Below are positions 52,604 through 62,519 of a DNA stretch of 64,000 nt, in pieces. Source of the DNA: G965216255 sp965216255 (GTDB taxonomy: Bacteria > Bacteroidota > Rhodothermia > Rhodothermales > Bin80); contig OZ244148.1 in NCBI GenBank assembly GCA_965216255.1, positions 744,001-808,000 on the forward strand, written 5' to 3'. The notes below the pieces were generated by a model. The model ran no database searches, had not been told where the DNA came from, and was given only the letters and a program-made list of their open reading frames with translations. A program made the position numbers and the translations under genes. The first letter of the stretch is position 1, and every line of letters begins with the position of its first letter.

Positions 52604-54771
52604 CCCAAGTTTACCATTGTGCTTCATAACAGGTTGTAAAATAGGGACTTGAAAATTGTTCTGGCACAACAAATGGCCACCAAGTGAGGTTTTATGCCTT
52701 AGGTCATATGATCGTCTTGTGCATGGCCAAGGGCAGTGGATCGATGCACAAGGCATCGTAAATGGCCCTTAGTTCCATATCCGGCTGCGAGCTGGTGCGG
52801 ACATGGAGTGTGCGTGCGTCCTTGCGCTCGAAGATGCTGGTCGTGCGAACCTGACGACGAAGGATCCTCCTGAGTGTCGTCCAGCTGAAGCGTAGTCCTT
52901 TCTGGCGCAGACGCGTACGAATCACCTGCACCAACTGGTAAGCCAGGACCGTGATGAATAGATGGCCCTCCGCGCGCCGGCCTGTGGAATGATAGATCGG
53001 TCGCAGTCCTAGTTCCGACTTCAGGGACCGGAACACCGCTTCCAGATCGGTCAGCATCACATACGTGCGCCAGAGCTCTTCCGCGGTGAACTCCATCTCG
53101 TTGCTGCGCAGGCAATAGACGCCCGGATCGGTCATTATCGTGCCCGCTTTCGGCGTCTTTGTCCACGTGATAGACTGGGCCCGCTTGCCGTCCTCATCCG
53201 TCTCCACTTCTATCTCGTAATGCTGTCCGATGCCGCTGAAGCTCTGCTTCAATCGGCCGATACGTTCCCTTATGAGGTCGATGCGCTTTTGCGTCTTCGG
53301 CAGGGCAAGCCCCTCGGAAAGCTTGCCGAGGGCCTCCTCGAATCTTTCCGCTTTCTGCTTCACCTTGGCCTCTTCCATCGCCATGCGGGACCGGGATCGG
53401 CAACAGAGCCGCACCTCGTCGTCTGCCTCCTCCCGGTACACCTCTACGTCACTGCCCGAGGCCGTCTGAAGAGCCTCGGCCTGCTGCTCATCAAAATGCT
53501 TCCTGCGCTCTCTTGATACCACGATGTAGCGGTAGCCCTCCTTATGCAGCCAGTCTATGCGGTCCTGTGTGGCAATGCCCCGGTCCATCACCACACGTGC
53601 GTCCCTGGGCGTCTCCAGGGACTCCAGCATCTCCTTGAGCGTGGACGCTTCGTTTACGTTGCCCTTGAAAACCTGGCTACGACGCACGAACCCGCTGCCG
53701 CGCGTTACAAGAGCCAGCATAAGCAGCACGCAGTCACTGCGACGCTCCTTCGAGCGTCCGTATTTGGCCTTGTCGATGCTCTTGCCACTGCCTTCCAGGA
53801 AGCTGCCCTTCAGATCATAGAGAGCGATCGTGGGCTCCAGATCAAACAGGTCCAGCGCCCGTGCAAAGAGGTTGTCCTCTATGGCCTTGCGGTGTTTGTG
53901 CAGCATGTCGCTGGCCCGGTACAGCTGCATGTCGGCCATCTTCTCGAAGTTGCAGCCCAGAAACTCGTCCAGGCCACTGGCAGAGGCCAGCCAACGCTTC
54001 GTGGCATGTTCGCTGGCCGGCTCGGCCAGACGGCCTATGATGGAGCCCGTGGCTGCATGCCGGAGGCCTCGTGTGATGCCAAGCTTCTCGAAGAGCTCAT
54101 CCATGCCCAACTGCTCCATGGCCCAGAGCCCCACATGTTCTACACCCACCGTGCGGGGCCGGACCGTTTTGAGCGAGTGGACATCCACATGGTGCCATTC
54201 GCGCGGCGGCGTCTCGCCCTTGCCCTCGGTCACGGCTACCGCCTTGCGCGCACTTAAAAGTTCTGAAATGCGGTGGGCCTCCTCTTCCACAACGGCAGGA
54301 ACGCCCATGGGTACGAGTTCGAGCTGGCCCTTGAGCAGTGCCTCAATCCGGTTGCAGAGCGCACGCCAGTAGCGTTTGTCGATGCGGAAGTGGGCACCGA
54401 GATTGAGCAGGGTCTTCTGCCGGACCTTGCCCTCTATGCGTTCGCCGTGGCAGAGCCGAAAGGAATAGTAGCGTGTAGCGTTGTCGGTGGTATGGGTAAG
54501 CGATCGTCGGATATACATAGGGGGAAGATAGGGTTGGGAACCGCTGCCCGCAATAGTCATCCATATTTTATGGCACAACATTCGTATTTCAGTTTTTGTG
54601 AATCTCAAAAATGGTGCGTTGGTGGGAGCTTGTGGGGCTCTGGTGGGGCCAAGCACCATAAATTCCGGCAAAACATGCCTAAAGTGGGGGCTCATCCCTA
54701 AAAAGCTCTCGAAATAATTAACTGCGATTATTGCCGACCTTCAAATTCAGCCGCCAAATGGTAAAGATGGG
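52604..54771 (-). mobile_element. IS1634-like insertion sequence, copy 2 (2168 bp)
   Basis: Same ends and length as copy 1. Flanked by the 4-bp direct repeat CCTG (52600-52603 and 54772-54775); removing the element and one CCTG restores the IS30 reading frame exactly (N-G-L-V-R-E-Y-F). Confidence 0.95.
52704..54518 (-). CDS. IS1634-family transposase, copy 2
   Basis: 604 residues, intact, with the same motif blocks as the product of 8504-10318 (V-M-D-R-G-I-A-T, L-E-A-V-F-R-S-L-K-S-E). A few amino-acid differences (for example T-R-G-S-G-F for V-D-G-S-G-F, and L-K-G-S-F for L-T-N-S-F). Low divergence from copy 1 implies recent transposition within the genome. Confidence 0.9.
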   Translation of the reverse strand: MYIRRSLTHTTDNATRYYSFRLCHGERIEGKVRQKTLLNLGAHFRIDKRYWRALCNRIEALLKGQLELVPMGVPAVVEEEAHRISELLSARKAVAVTEGKGETPPREWHHVDVHSLKTVRPRTVGVEHVGLWAMEQLGMDELFEKLGITRGLRHAATGSIIGRLAEPASEHATKRWLASASGLDEFLGCNFEKMADMQLYRASDMLHKHRKAIEDNLFARALDLFDLEPTIALYDLKGSFLEGSGKSIDKAKYGRSKERRSDCVLLMLALVTRGSGFVRRSQVFKGNVNEASTLKEMLESLETPRDARVVMDRGIATQDRIDWLHKEGYRYIVVSRERRKHFDEQQAEALQTASGSDVEVYREEADDEVRLCCRSRSRMAMEEAKVKQKAERFEEALGKLSEGLALPKTQKRIDLIRERIGRLKQSFSGIGQHYEIEVETDEDGKRAQSITWTKTPKAGTIMTDPGVYCLRSNEMEFTAEELWRTYVMLTDLEAVFRSLKSELGLRPIYHSTGRRAEGHLFITVLAYQLVQVIRTRLRQKGLRFSWTTLRRILRRQVRTTSIFERKDARTLHVRTSSQPDMELRAIYDALCIDPLPLAMHKTII

Positions 54772-55384
54772 CCTGGTGCGAGAGTACTTCCCGAAGGCAA
54801 CCAACTTTCACACGGTTGAACCGGCAGCGGTGAGGCGGGTGCAAGCGCAATTGAACAACCGTCCGCGCCGATGCTTGGCCTACCGCACGCCGGCGGAGGT
54901 TTTCCTTCCTGCACTAGAGGGCGTGGCAGCCTCCGCGTCCATGGTCTGAGTCGGGTCGTCGCCAGAAAGACCCATAGACCATTGTACCATGTTCGGGTGA
55001 CATCATGCGTGCCTACACGCAGGGGAAGAGCCATGCTCGCCCGTCGGCATTGGCTGCCTCAAAGGTCAAGGAGCGCGAATTTCTTCGGCCAGCAAGCAGC
55101 TTCTTCTCCGGTCGGGCTCCGCCCTCCCTCCGAAGAAGCTCGTTTTCCGCGTTGCCTGTGCTATCTTCTGTCTCTACTCAGGGGCATACTACCTTGTCTA
55201 CAGTTGTTGCACTTCGGACTTTAATTGGCGTTGAAAACATTGCTTACTATCCGGGTTTCGCCGCGAGTGCGTTATCATCAGGGTCGCTTGATCCCCAAAG
55301 CACGGAGAGTAGCGTTAGGGTACTTGCGTACGATATCTTACAAGAAAGATCCAGTAAAAACAGCTCACCACCAGGGAGAACGAG

Positions 55385-55714
55385 ATGGCTGCTGGCATAC
55401 GCTTTGTTTGCCGTGGATGCGACAAAACCATTGAGGCGTGGGACGACGGTAATCCTTACTACATGGAGGACGGCCAGAAGCGATACGCGTACCATCCAAA
55501 CCATGATCTGCTGGACCTCTGCATCGGCAACGATTCCCCACACCTTTGTCTGTCGTGTGGACATCAGTTTATGGTCGATTCAAATGCACCGATCACGGTG
55601 TGTCCAGAGTGCAAGGCTCGCAAGATCGTATGCACGATGAAGTTGGACGGCAAGGCATGTCCTTACTGCAAGAAAGGGGTGTTTGTGGACTCGGGGTGGC
55701 ACGCGATTTCATAA
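55385..55714 (+). CDS. Small multi-zinc-ribbon protein
   Basis: 109 residues with AGGGAG seven bases before the ATG. Four C-x2-C pairs (C9/C12, C55/C58, C73/C76, C92/C95) plus C46 and C83 point to two or more zinc ribbons; no other domain fits in. It could bind nucleic acid or act as an adaptor. It lies alone between the IS30 and the IS66, in a defence-rich area, and matches no family I can name. Confidence 0.6.
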   Translation: MAAGIRFVCRGCDKTIEAWDDGNPYYMEDGQKRYAYHPNHDLLDLCIGNDSPHLCLSCGHQFMVDSNAPITVCPECKARKIVCTMKLDGKACPYCKKGVFVDSGWHAIS

Positions 55715-56003
55715 GCGGTACGTGCCCGAAATAAGATTGATGACAGTCAAAAGGGAATTATCCGTATGCGTCCGGTCAACTACAGATTGGGGTCGTTGCC
55801 AGTAACAGCGGTTTAGGAGCCGCCACCGTAGGTCCGGGCCCTACTTCCCAGCCGAAGCATTGCAAGGTATTGGGAGACGTACCCTATTTGCCATCCTTCT
55901 ACTGCCTATTAGCATACCCTGCCTGCGCCACTGTGATTGCCGCGTTGGCTTGTGGGTGTCGGTTAGGTCTGCTTTTCGCGAACCGCCCATGTGGGTGCTC
56001 CAT
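55715..56003. other. Spacer between zinc-ribbon gene and the cut DUF4268-like gene, no gene seen
   Basis: Short frames only. The minus-strand DUF4268-like gene ends at 56004. Confidence 0.35.
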
Positions 56004-56031
56004 TCATAGATTCTTCAGGTGCGGCTTGAGC
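56004..56031 (-). pseudogene. Detached C-terminal tail of the DUF4268-like gene
   Basis: Minus strand reads on from the IS66 target duplication as L-K-P-H-L-K-N-L then TGA (56004-56006). Joined to the part ending at 58498 it restores the natural C-terminus. Confidence 0.75.
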
Positions 56032-56117
56032 GTAAGCGTGCGGTGAAACCCATCTGGATAAGGTGACGATTTCTCGGGAGATTACTCATAGACCCGAGGA
56101 CTCAAAGCCTGGATGGC

Positions 56118-56410
56118 ATGAGACAGCCCAGACGTACGGCGGAAGAAATGTTTCCGCTGGTGGAACAGTATGAAGAAAGCAGCCAGACCGCTGCAGCGTT
56201 CTGTGCCGAGCGCGGCATCTCGTATGGGCAGCTGTTTTACTGGCGTAGGAAGTATCGCCTGGAGGCTGCGGCAGCGGCGCCTTTGTGGAGATTGGCAGAC
56301 CCGTGGCAGGTGAAGAGGCGCAAGTGGAGATCATGTACCCGGGTGGGATACGCGTGCGCCTCTTGGCGCCGGTATCTGCCTCGTACCTGGCGCAGCTGGT
56401 GCAGTCATGA
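56118..56410 (+). pseudogene. tnpA: IS66 TnpA, frameshifted
   Basis: The start encodes A-E-E-M-F-P-L-V-E-Q-Y-E-E-S-S-Q-T-A-A-A-F-C, the HTH part of TnpA. Near 56277 the homologous reading moves to the -1 frame (F-V-E-I-G-R-P-V-A-G-E-E...V-R-L-L-A-P-V-S-A) and ends at TGA 56408-56410, overlapping the tnpB ATG. Either a lesion or, less likely, programmed frameshifting. Confidence 0.75.
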
Positions 56411-56754
56411 TCGGACTGGGGCCTTCGTGCCGGTATTTCTTTTACCGGCCGCCGGCCGACATGCGCAAGAGCTTTGACGGCCTGTGCGCCTTGGTGAAAA
56501 GCGGCATGAAGCGGGATCCCATGTCGGGGGACGTCTTTGTGTTCGTCAACAGGAGGCGGAGCCATCTGAAGGCGCTTTCGTGGGACCGAGACGGCTTCGC
56601 CTTGTTTTACAAAAGGCTTGAAGCGGGTACGTTTGAGCTGCCGAAAGAGGATATGCCGACGTGGACGCAGATGGTGATGTTACTGGAGGGAGTGTCGCTG
56701 AAGTCCGTAAAATACCGGCGCCGGTATGCGGTTAAGAGCCGGAAATCGGGATAA
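56407..56754 (+). CDS. tnpB: IS66 TnpB (Orf2)
   Basis: 115 residues, intact. The blocks P-A-D-M-R-K-S-F-D-G-L, D-P-M-S-G-D-V-F-V-F-V-N-R-R-R and K-A-L-S-W-D-R-D-G-F-A-L-F-Y-K-R-L are diagnostic of IS66 Orf2. The ATG overlaps the tnpA stop (ATGA), which couples translation. Accessory transposition protein of unclear role. Confidence 0.93.
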   Translation: MIGLGPSCRYFFYRPPADMRKSFDGLCALVKSGMKRDPMSGDVFVFVNRRRSHLKALSWDRDGFALFYKRLEAGTFELPKEDMPTWTQMVMLLEGVSLKSVKYRRRYAVKSRKSG

Positions 56755-56805
56755 ATAGTATGTGGAAACGTGGAACAATGCATGTGCAGACGTTGTTGAA
56801 CAATC

Positions 56806-58379
56806 ATGCAGCCCGAAGCACATTCCTCCCTCTCTTCTGCGGATGTTGAGACCTTCCCTGCGCAGCTTGCCGCGGTGCTTCAGCAGAACGCCAGCCAGTC
56901 CGAGGTAATCAATCAGCTGAGCGAGGAGATAAGCCGGCTGCAGGCGAAATTGGAGAGCAAGGACAACAGCTGGCTGAAGCCCTCCGCCTGCTCTTTGGCT
57001 CCAGGAGCGAAAGGTATGTACTGGGGCCGGAGGCGCTGCAGGGCCTCTTGTTTGACGACATGGAGGTCGAGGTGCCCCTGCCGCCCGAGCCCGAGACGGA
57101 TCAGCCGAAGCGGAAGCGGCGCAAGGCCAAGCGGCGTCCGGACTTCGAGGATCTGCCGGATCACCTGCCCCGCGAGACGATCGTAATCGAGCCTGAAGAG
57201 GACACGACAGGTCTCATTTGCATCGGCATGGAGAAGACGCAGTACCTGGAGAGCGTGCCCAGCATGATAAAGGTGGTCGAGATTCATCGTCCCAAGTATG
57301 TGGACCCGACCGATGAGGACAGCGGCGTCATCATCGCCGAGTTGCCTCCGCGGCTGGTGGACAAGGGCATGGCCGGACCGGGATTGTTGGCCGATGTGGT
57401 GGTTAACAAGTACTGTGACCACTTGCCCCTGTACCGGCAGCAGCAGCGTTTCCGGCGGGAAGGCATTGAAATTGCCAAGTCCACGCTGGGAGGCTGGATA
57501 GCGCAGTCGGCGTGGCACCTTGGGCCGCTGTATGATGCACTCAAGCAGGAGGCGCTCTTAAGCGGGTATCTGCAGGCGGATGAGACGCGTATCCAGGTCC
57601 AGGATCGAAAGAAGAAGGGCAAGACCCATCGGGGTTTTTACTGGGTGTACCACACTCCGGAGCAGAAGCTGTTTGTGATGGAGTATCGCAAGAGCCGTGC
57701 CCGTGCAGGTCCGGTGGCGTTCTTGGGTGGGTATGCGGGAGCGTTGCAGACGGACGGGTATGTGGCCTACAACGTCTTCGAAGCGCATCCGTCTATGACG
57801 GTCTACGGATGCATGGCGCATGCCCGTCGCAAGTTCTACGACTGTCGTAGCTACGAACCGGAGAAGGCCGAGCATGTGTTGACAAAGATCAGGCGACTCT
57901 ACGCCATAGAGCGCAGGCTGCGAGAGGAGGGTGCCAGTGCGGAACGTCGGCGCGAGGTACGTCAGGAAGAGGCCCGGCCTGTACTGGAAGCGCTGAAGCC
58001 CTGGCTGGAGGCGAACGGGGGGTTGCCCAAGAGTCCTTGGGGCCAGGCGATCAACTATACGCTCGGCCTTTGGAAAAGGCTGACCCGATACCTGGATGAG
58101 GGGCGCGTGGAGCTGGACAATAACCTCATTGAAAATGCCCTGCGGCCGTTGGCTATCGGCCGCAAGAATTACCTGTTCGCGGGATCACATGATGCGGCCC
58201 AGCGGGCAGCCGTGGTCTATTCGCTACTTGGCACGTGCAAGCTACACGGTGTCAATCCCCAGGAGTGGCTCACGGACGTGTTCGAGCGCATCCCGACGCA
58301 TCCGGCCAGGCGCGTAGCTGACCTCTTGCCTCATCATTGGCAGAAGGCACGACAAGCTGACAAAAACAAGGCGGCATAG
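56806..58379 (+). pseudogene. tnpC: IS66 TnpC transposase, frameshifted near the start
   Basis: The first ~50 codons (leucine-zipper part, E-V-I-N-Q-L-S-E-E-I-S-R-L-Q-A-K) are in one frame; between 56945 and 56975 the reading moves to the -1 frame (L-A-E-A-L-R-L-L-F-G-S-R-S-E-R-Y), which is open to 58379. The catalytic domain is complete: Q-A-D-E-T-R, T-D-G-Y-V-A-Y, E-N-A-L-R-P-L-A-I-G-R-K-N, and the TnpC tail H-G-V-N-P. An internal ATG at 57048 gives a 443-residue frame. Confidence 0.8.
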
Positions 58380-58497
58380 CTGCCAAGCACCGAGTGTGCC
58401 GGATCCGGCAAGCCCACCTGCTCTCCGCCTTCCAGCCGTCCTGTACCCATCGGCACACCTGTAGCTGCCGCTGACCTGTACTTCACCGGACGCTTAC

Positions 58498-59430
58498 GCT
58501 TGAGCGCCAATTCCAGCTTCGCCATCGCTTCTGCTAATTCCTCGTACACCGCTTCCCAGTCGCCTTCATCGCGGTATCCGCCAATGGCGTACGTCTTCTG
58601 GATCTTGCATGCCCGCCGTCCTTCCTTGGTGTCCCATTCCAGCGACGACCCGAATACCTTTTCGATTGCCTCCTTCTTGCGCAAGAATCGCTCGAAAACG
58701 CGTTGGTTCTCGTCACCGTCCCGCGTGCCGATGTACAATATGACACGAGCACCTCGCTGCAGCACTTCATAGTTGAAGGTAACTCCGGCGATCCCTGACC
58801 CTGCCCCGAGCCACGTATACTTGCTGGGGCTGATGTTCGCGTGCAACGACGTTTTTGACTTCGCCGCGACTAGCAATCCCTCGAAGAAACGATAACGCAG
58901 CCGTTCTCGGTCAGCCATATCCTTCTTCGTCTGGCCTACGACGCGGATTTCCTCGCTCGGCCCCACGATCTGGGTCAGGAGCGGTGCGGGTTCAGAATCG
59001 CCAATCCGGATGGCCTCAAGCTTGAGCAGGTAAAAATCCGCCGAAGAACTCTCATTCAACCAAGCGATCACTGCCACATGCTCAGGACGAGGGTCCGCCA
59101 CAATCCAAACCGCCGTCCGCGCCTGGATTCCTACAAGGTAGGTGAGGAGCTTACCCAAGTGATCATGATCGCTCTTCTCCAACTGGTTCTCGATAACAAC
59201 CGGCCGTCTTCGTCTTCGGCAATGAGGTCGACGCTAAACGCACCGGCTGGCTGCTCGCGTTCGACAACGCTAAGCTGAAGGCCCGTAGCGTCGGCCACGA
59301 CATCAGCGTTGTCCTCCAGCCATTTCGTGAAGTCCAGCGCTTCGTGGCTCCACACGTCGCGGAGCCCCACGCGCTGAATGCGCCCAATCCCTTTTTCCAG
59401 ATCCTGACCCTCGAGAATCGGTTCACTCAT
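58498..59430 (-). pseudogene. DUF4268-like nuclease-type protein, frameshifted and cut by IS66
   Basis: Starts M-S-E-P-I-L-E-G-Q-D-L. The N-terminal part has D-L-I-A-E-D-E-D-G-R-L; with one base restored near 59200 it continues V-I-E-N-Q-L-E-K-S-D-H-D-H-L-G-K-L-L-T-Y-L, a D...E-x-Q pattern of PD-(D/E)xK nucleases. The C-terminal half (M-A-D-R-E-R-L-R-Y-R-F-F-E-G-L...W-L-G-A-G-S-G-I-A-G) is typical of DUF4268. The C-terminus is severed by the IS66; its last codons lie at 56004-56031. Intact length about 318 residues. Proteins of this type occur near restriction and defence genes. The minus-strand frame that continues into the IS66 is artefactual. Confidence 0.7.
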
Positions 59431-59822
59431 GCGCTGACCTTTAGGTTGTCGTCACTCGTCGCTACGGCCTTCTCCCGACTCACGGCTTGGCTTAATACGG
59501 TACCGTAAGGCCTGTCAATATAGTCCAGAGGCGGGATGCCGTACCAGCGGACGCCACGGTGCAGTGGCTCACACTATAGTGCACTTGATAGATAAGGATG
59601 TAGGACTCATTATCTGCCTTCCCCCTGTCTCACTTCTTATTGGCACAGAGAGTTTCTGAAGCAGAAGTGTAACGTACTTTATGTGCACATAGGCTGGACA
59701 GTGGCAGACATGACATCCTAAAAAGAGAGCCGCAAGGGCGAATCCCCAAGCATGTTCGGTTGCTGCGTCGTAATATCGTGCGGTGTTTCTGATATAGCCT
59801 GAACTCCCTCTAGTCGATAGCC
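59431..59822. other. Leader region of the 898-aa/helicase unit, no gene seen
   Basis: Between divergent genes; should carry promoters for both sides. AT-richer than its surroundings from 59570 to 59660. No promoter could be fixed with confidence. Confidence 0.35.
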
Positions 59823-62519
59823 GTGAAAGAAGTAGTCCGAAGAATTCAAACATGGCCACGTTGGCTATGGAGCCTTCTGGTGGGCCTCTGGCCAGCGTCC
59901 ACGCCGATTGGTGCACTGGAGCAGAATAACACCGACACATGTGACTCGCGACTCGGCAGTGAGGCAGCGGCGCCCGAAAGTAGTCCCCAAGGCGAGAAGC
60001 CGCCTTTCAGGCCGCTGAAGAAGCGGCTGGGCGCGGACGTACCCAGTGGGCCGAGTTCTAGTGCCGAGCTCGACAAGTTACAAGAATCCGGTGCTTCTGA
60101 CAGCGCCGCCTTCGATGCGTTGGCAAGCGAAATCGACGGTGAAAAAGCCATGCCTCAGAATAGTCCACCAAGCAAGAAGAGTCGGCACATGCCGCTGACA
60201 GGCCATGTGGGTGAAGCTGAATCAAATGACACGAAGACCGACACTGGGAGCGGCCAATCTGAGTTTATAGATGGCGAAGAAAGCTCATTCCAAAAGGGGC
60301 CGGCCGGACAACCGCGAATTTATAGCGAGTTAGCAAGATTCAGGACCGCCAAAGGCGGCGCCCAGCATAACCCAGCACTCACCGAACCTGAATCACCCAC
60401 TTCGAGCTGCGACGAGTCGGACAGCAACTCAGCCACTCAACTAGATAGTAGATCCGGTCGTCCACAGCCATCTTATACGCCACTCGCCGGAAAAAACTTG
60501 GACGATTCGGCATACAATGTCCATGCCGGCGACACTTCTCAGTCAGAGTCGAGCCACCATCAGTCTAATTCTCCCAAAGAGGTCGAGACGCCTGACCACA
60601 ACTTTGCCGTAAGGAGTAGTGGAACTTCGATAGGTGGAATAAAGCACAACAAGCCGAAGCCGAAAAGCCCTCGCCAAATAGGACCGAGGCGTAGTCGAAC
60701 GGTCTCAATGCCAGTGGCTCCAGCACGACGGCCGCCAACCTACCGGCCCGAGTTGATCTGCCGCCAGCTTCCCGATTCATTGAGCTGGAACATCGTTCTA
60801 GCTGCCGATGACAGATGCCAAATCAACGAGGTGTGGCAGAATGATAAACAATTGGACAGGGTAAACGGACAATACCGTCTCGCATCGTTCGCTGGCAGGC
60901 TATCTATACTCTACGGGGATGGCACAGGACAAGATGAGTCGCTGTTCGACGGAAAATGTGGGATTTTCAAATTACGGAAATATTGGACTGGAGATGGTCG
61001 CAAGGTAGGCTGCATCACAAATGGATATTTCATCGTCGTCGCGCCAAACGAATGGATAAGGACAGGCCACATACCCGTTGAGCAGAGAGACTGCACCGAT
61101 ATGGGGTTCACGGCGCACTACTTCTTCCGGGATGGAAAAAAACCAAACGACGATATTGGCCGCTTCAAGGAAAGTGAACTACAGTCAGCCTCGTCCGGTT
61201 TTGAGCTAGCCGGCGAGCGTGTCTTCGATGATTCAGGTGAAGGTGACCTGTTTGTTGGCGCTGTTCCAGAAATGAAAGTGTCGCCAGGCATCACTTGGGC
61301 ACGGGTCGGCGCAGAAGAGGAGAACGGCTGGCAAGGAATGAATTTCAGGCCGGGCACGCAGAAGCTTGCCGAGGCTTTGCACGGCCGACAGGGGCGGTTT
61401 TTTGTCCGCGTTTACGATGAATCGGGCTTACGGGATAGTGACCAGTTCCGATACCTGCGCGATCTGCTTAAGGTGCTAGTAAATGGGGAGCTGTATACGG
61501 AGCTCACGATTCTTGCACCGCCCTCGACTGGGTATAGTCAGACGAATGTACGCTTCATCGGTGTTGATGATTTAACCATTGACCCAATCCGTCTGCCCAA
61601 GGGATTTACACGAATTAGCGAGCAAGGAGTAAATCTCATCGGCGAGCCACACCCTAGCATGAGTTCAGTATCGTTTACGCTGGCATGCAACTCCGGACAC
61701 GTCGATTTAGCATTGAATCTACTGCCGTATTGGTGGCGGATGGAGCGAGACGGAACCAAATTCGGTAGGTGGTGTGACACGCCGCTAGTCATGACGCGAC
61801 AGGAATTTCGTGAGCACGCCGCTGCGAGCGACATCGTACGGCTGCGCCTGCCCCAGCGAATCGAATCAGCTGCCGTCGGATTCGGCAATGAATTGGCCCA
61901 AGGATATCCATCCCGATACTCTGAAATGGATGGATTCAGCGCTACTGAGATTCGGCTGACTGATTTCGTCGACTACTCAGAGATTGATCAGCGGCTGAAC
62001 GAGGAAGCTTTGCTCAAGGCCAAATGCGACGTAGCCGAGTTGACCCTCATTCGAGTTCTCGCCGACCCTGTGCCAGCAGTCGTTGCACTGACGTGCTCCC
62101 CGGCGACGATCGCCGCCGGGGAGCATGCGACGTTGCTTTGGACGACCAAAAATGCGGAAGGATGCGGTGTTGTGATCTGTCCCGAATTCGGCTCGGTTGA
62201 ATCAAGCGGGGGAATAGACATTATGCCCTCGGAAACCACGACCTATACGCTAAGGATTTCGGCCACCGGCATGGACAATGTATCGAAGGCCGTCACAGTG
62301 ACCGTCAGCCGGACGCCCCGGTCTGGCGAGAATCCGATTGCTTACGTGAAGCTATCAGGTGGAGGATGGAGGCCCGGCAAGGGGTTCAGCTACGGTGAAC
62401 TTAAAGCCGCGGGCCTGACTACAGCTGACGCGGCGCTCCGACCAATACCCGTTGACAAGCGCAGGCGGAGTTTGCATTTGGAAAATATAAAGACAATCAG
62501 GAGACTAGTCGATGCCTAA
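59823..62519 (+). CDS. 898-aa partner of DEAH helicase, Druantia type III (DruH)-like candidate, with eL13-like tail
   Basis: 898 residues from a GTG start. Residues of about 11-32 are hydrophobic with many Trp. Residues of about 35-300 are Ser/Pro/Lys-rich and look disordered. The core (about 305-740) is unrecognised. Residues of about 745-825 resemble a bacterial Ig-like domain (L-T-C-S-P-A-T-I-A-A-G-E-H-A-T-L-L-W-T, T-T-T-Y-T-L-R-I). The last 50 residues (G-K-G-F-S-Y-G-E-L-K-A-A-G-L...P-V-D-K-R-R-R-S) are strikingly like the conserved tail motif of archaeal/eukaryotic ribosomal protein eL13. The stop codon overlaps the helicase start by 8 bp. A large unknown protein before a DUF1998-type helicase is the layout of Druantia type III (DruH-DruE); this is inference from layout. 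Confidence 0.6.
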   Translation: MKEVVRRIQTWPRWLWSLLVGLWPASTPIGALEQNNTDTCDSRLGSEAAAPESSPQGEKPPFRPLKKRLGADVPSGPSSSAELDKLQESGASDSAAFDALASEIDGEKAMPQNSPPSKKSRHMPLTGHVGEAESNDTKTDTGSGQSEFIDGEESSFQKGPAGQPRIYSELARFRTAKGGAQHNPALTEPESPTSSCDESDSNSATQLDSRSGRPQPSYTPLAGKNLDDSAYNVHAGDTSQSESSHHQSNSPKEVETPDHNFAVRSSGTSIGGIKHNKPKPKSPRQIGPRRSRTVSMPVAPARRPPTYRPELICRQLPDSLSWNIVLAADDRCQINEVWQNDKQLDRVNGQYRLASFAGRLSILYGDGTGQDESLFDGKCGIFKLRKYWTGDGRKVGCITNGYFIVVAPNEWIRTGHIPVEQRDCTDMGFTAHYFFRDGKKPNDDIGRFKESELQSASSGFELAGERVFDDSGEGDLFVGAVPEMKVSPGITWARVGAEEENGWQGMNFRPGTQKLAEALHGRQGRFFVRVYDESGLRDSDQFRYLRDLLKVLVNGELYTELTILAPPSTGYSQTNVRFIGVDDLTIDPIRLPKGFTRISEQGVNLIGEPHPSMSSVSFTLACNSGHVDLALNLLPYWWRMERDGTKFGRWCDTPLVMTRQEFREHAAASDIVRLRLPQRIESAAVGFGNELAQGYPSRYSEMDGFSATEIRLTDFVDYSEIDQRLNEEALLKAKCDVAELTLIRVLADPVPAVVALTCSPATIAAGEHATLLWTTKNAEGCGVVICPEFGSVESSGGIDIMPSETTTYTLRISATGMDNVSKAVTVTVSRTPRSGENPIAYVKLSGGGWRPGKGFSYGELKAAGLTTADAALRPIPVDKRRRSLHLENIKTIRRLVDA

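Larger units (their letters stand above)
51786..54949 (+). pseudogene. IS30-family transposase, frameshifted and split
   Basis: The N-terminal HTH (M-A-T-G-Y-H-H-L-S-Y-E-E-R...S-T-I-S-R-E-L-H-R-N) is intact. A 2-bp insertion near 52143 shifts the frame, after which the DDE domain reads well (I-G-D-W-E-V-D-T-I-I-G, T-A-D-N-G-K-E-F-A, S-W-E-R-G-L-N-E-H-T-N-G-L). The IS1634-like element is inserted after that last codon; at 54772 the gene goes on V-R-E-Y-F-P-K-A-T-N-F ... Y-R-T-P-A-E-V-F to a stop at 54949. Confidence 0.9.
51661..55224 (+). mobile_element. IS30-family element interrupted by IS1634-like copy 2
   Basis: The transposase runs from 51786 and resumes after the inserted element at 54772. 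Candidate terminal repeats contain GAAGTGCAACA (51668-51678, and inverted at about 55206-55216). Without the insertion the element is near 1.4 kb, slightly long for IS30, so the exact ends are tentative. Confidence 0.65.
56032..58497 (+). mobile_element. IS66-family element (2466 bp)
   Basis: Ends GTAAGCGTGCGGTGAA (left) and GTAAGCGTCCGGTGAA (right, read inwards). An exact 8-bp target duplication GCTTGAGC lies at 56024-56031 and 58498-58505. Three genes tnpA, tnpB, tnpC in the usual order, two of them with a frameshift. Inserted in the DUF4268-like gene. Confidence 0.93.

Noticed and set aside
55005..55640. A 211-codon frame overlapping the zinc-ribbon gene
   Set aside because: Begins in IS30 non-coding sequence, lacks a ribosome site and overlaps a better supported gene.
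58334..58497. Open frame of the DUF4268-like gene running into the IS66
   Set aside because: The residues after the target duplication are IS66 terminal sequence, not native protein.
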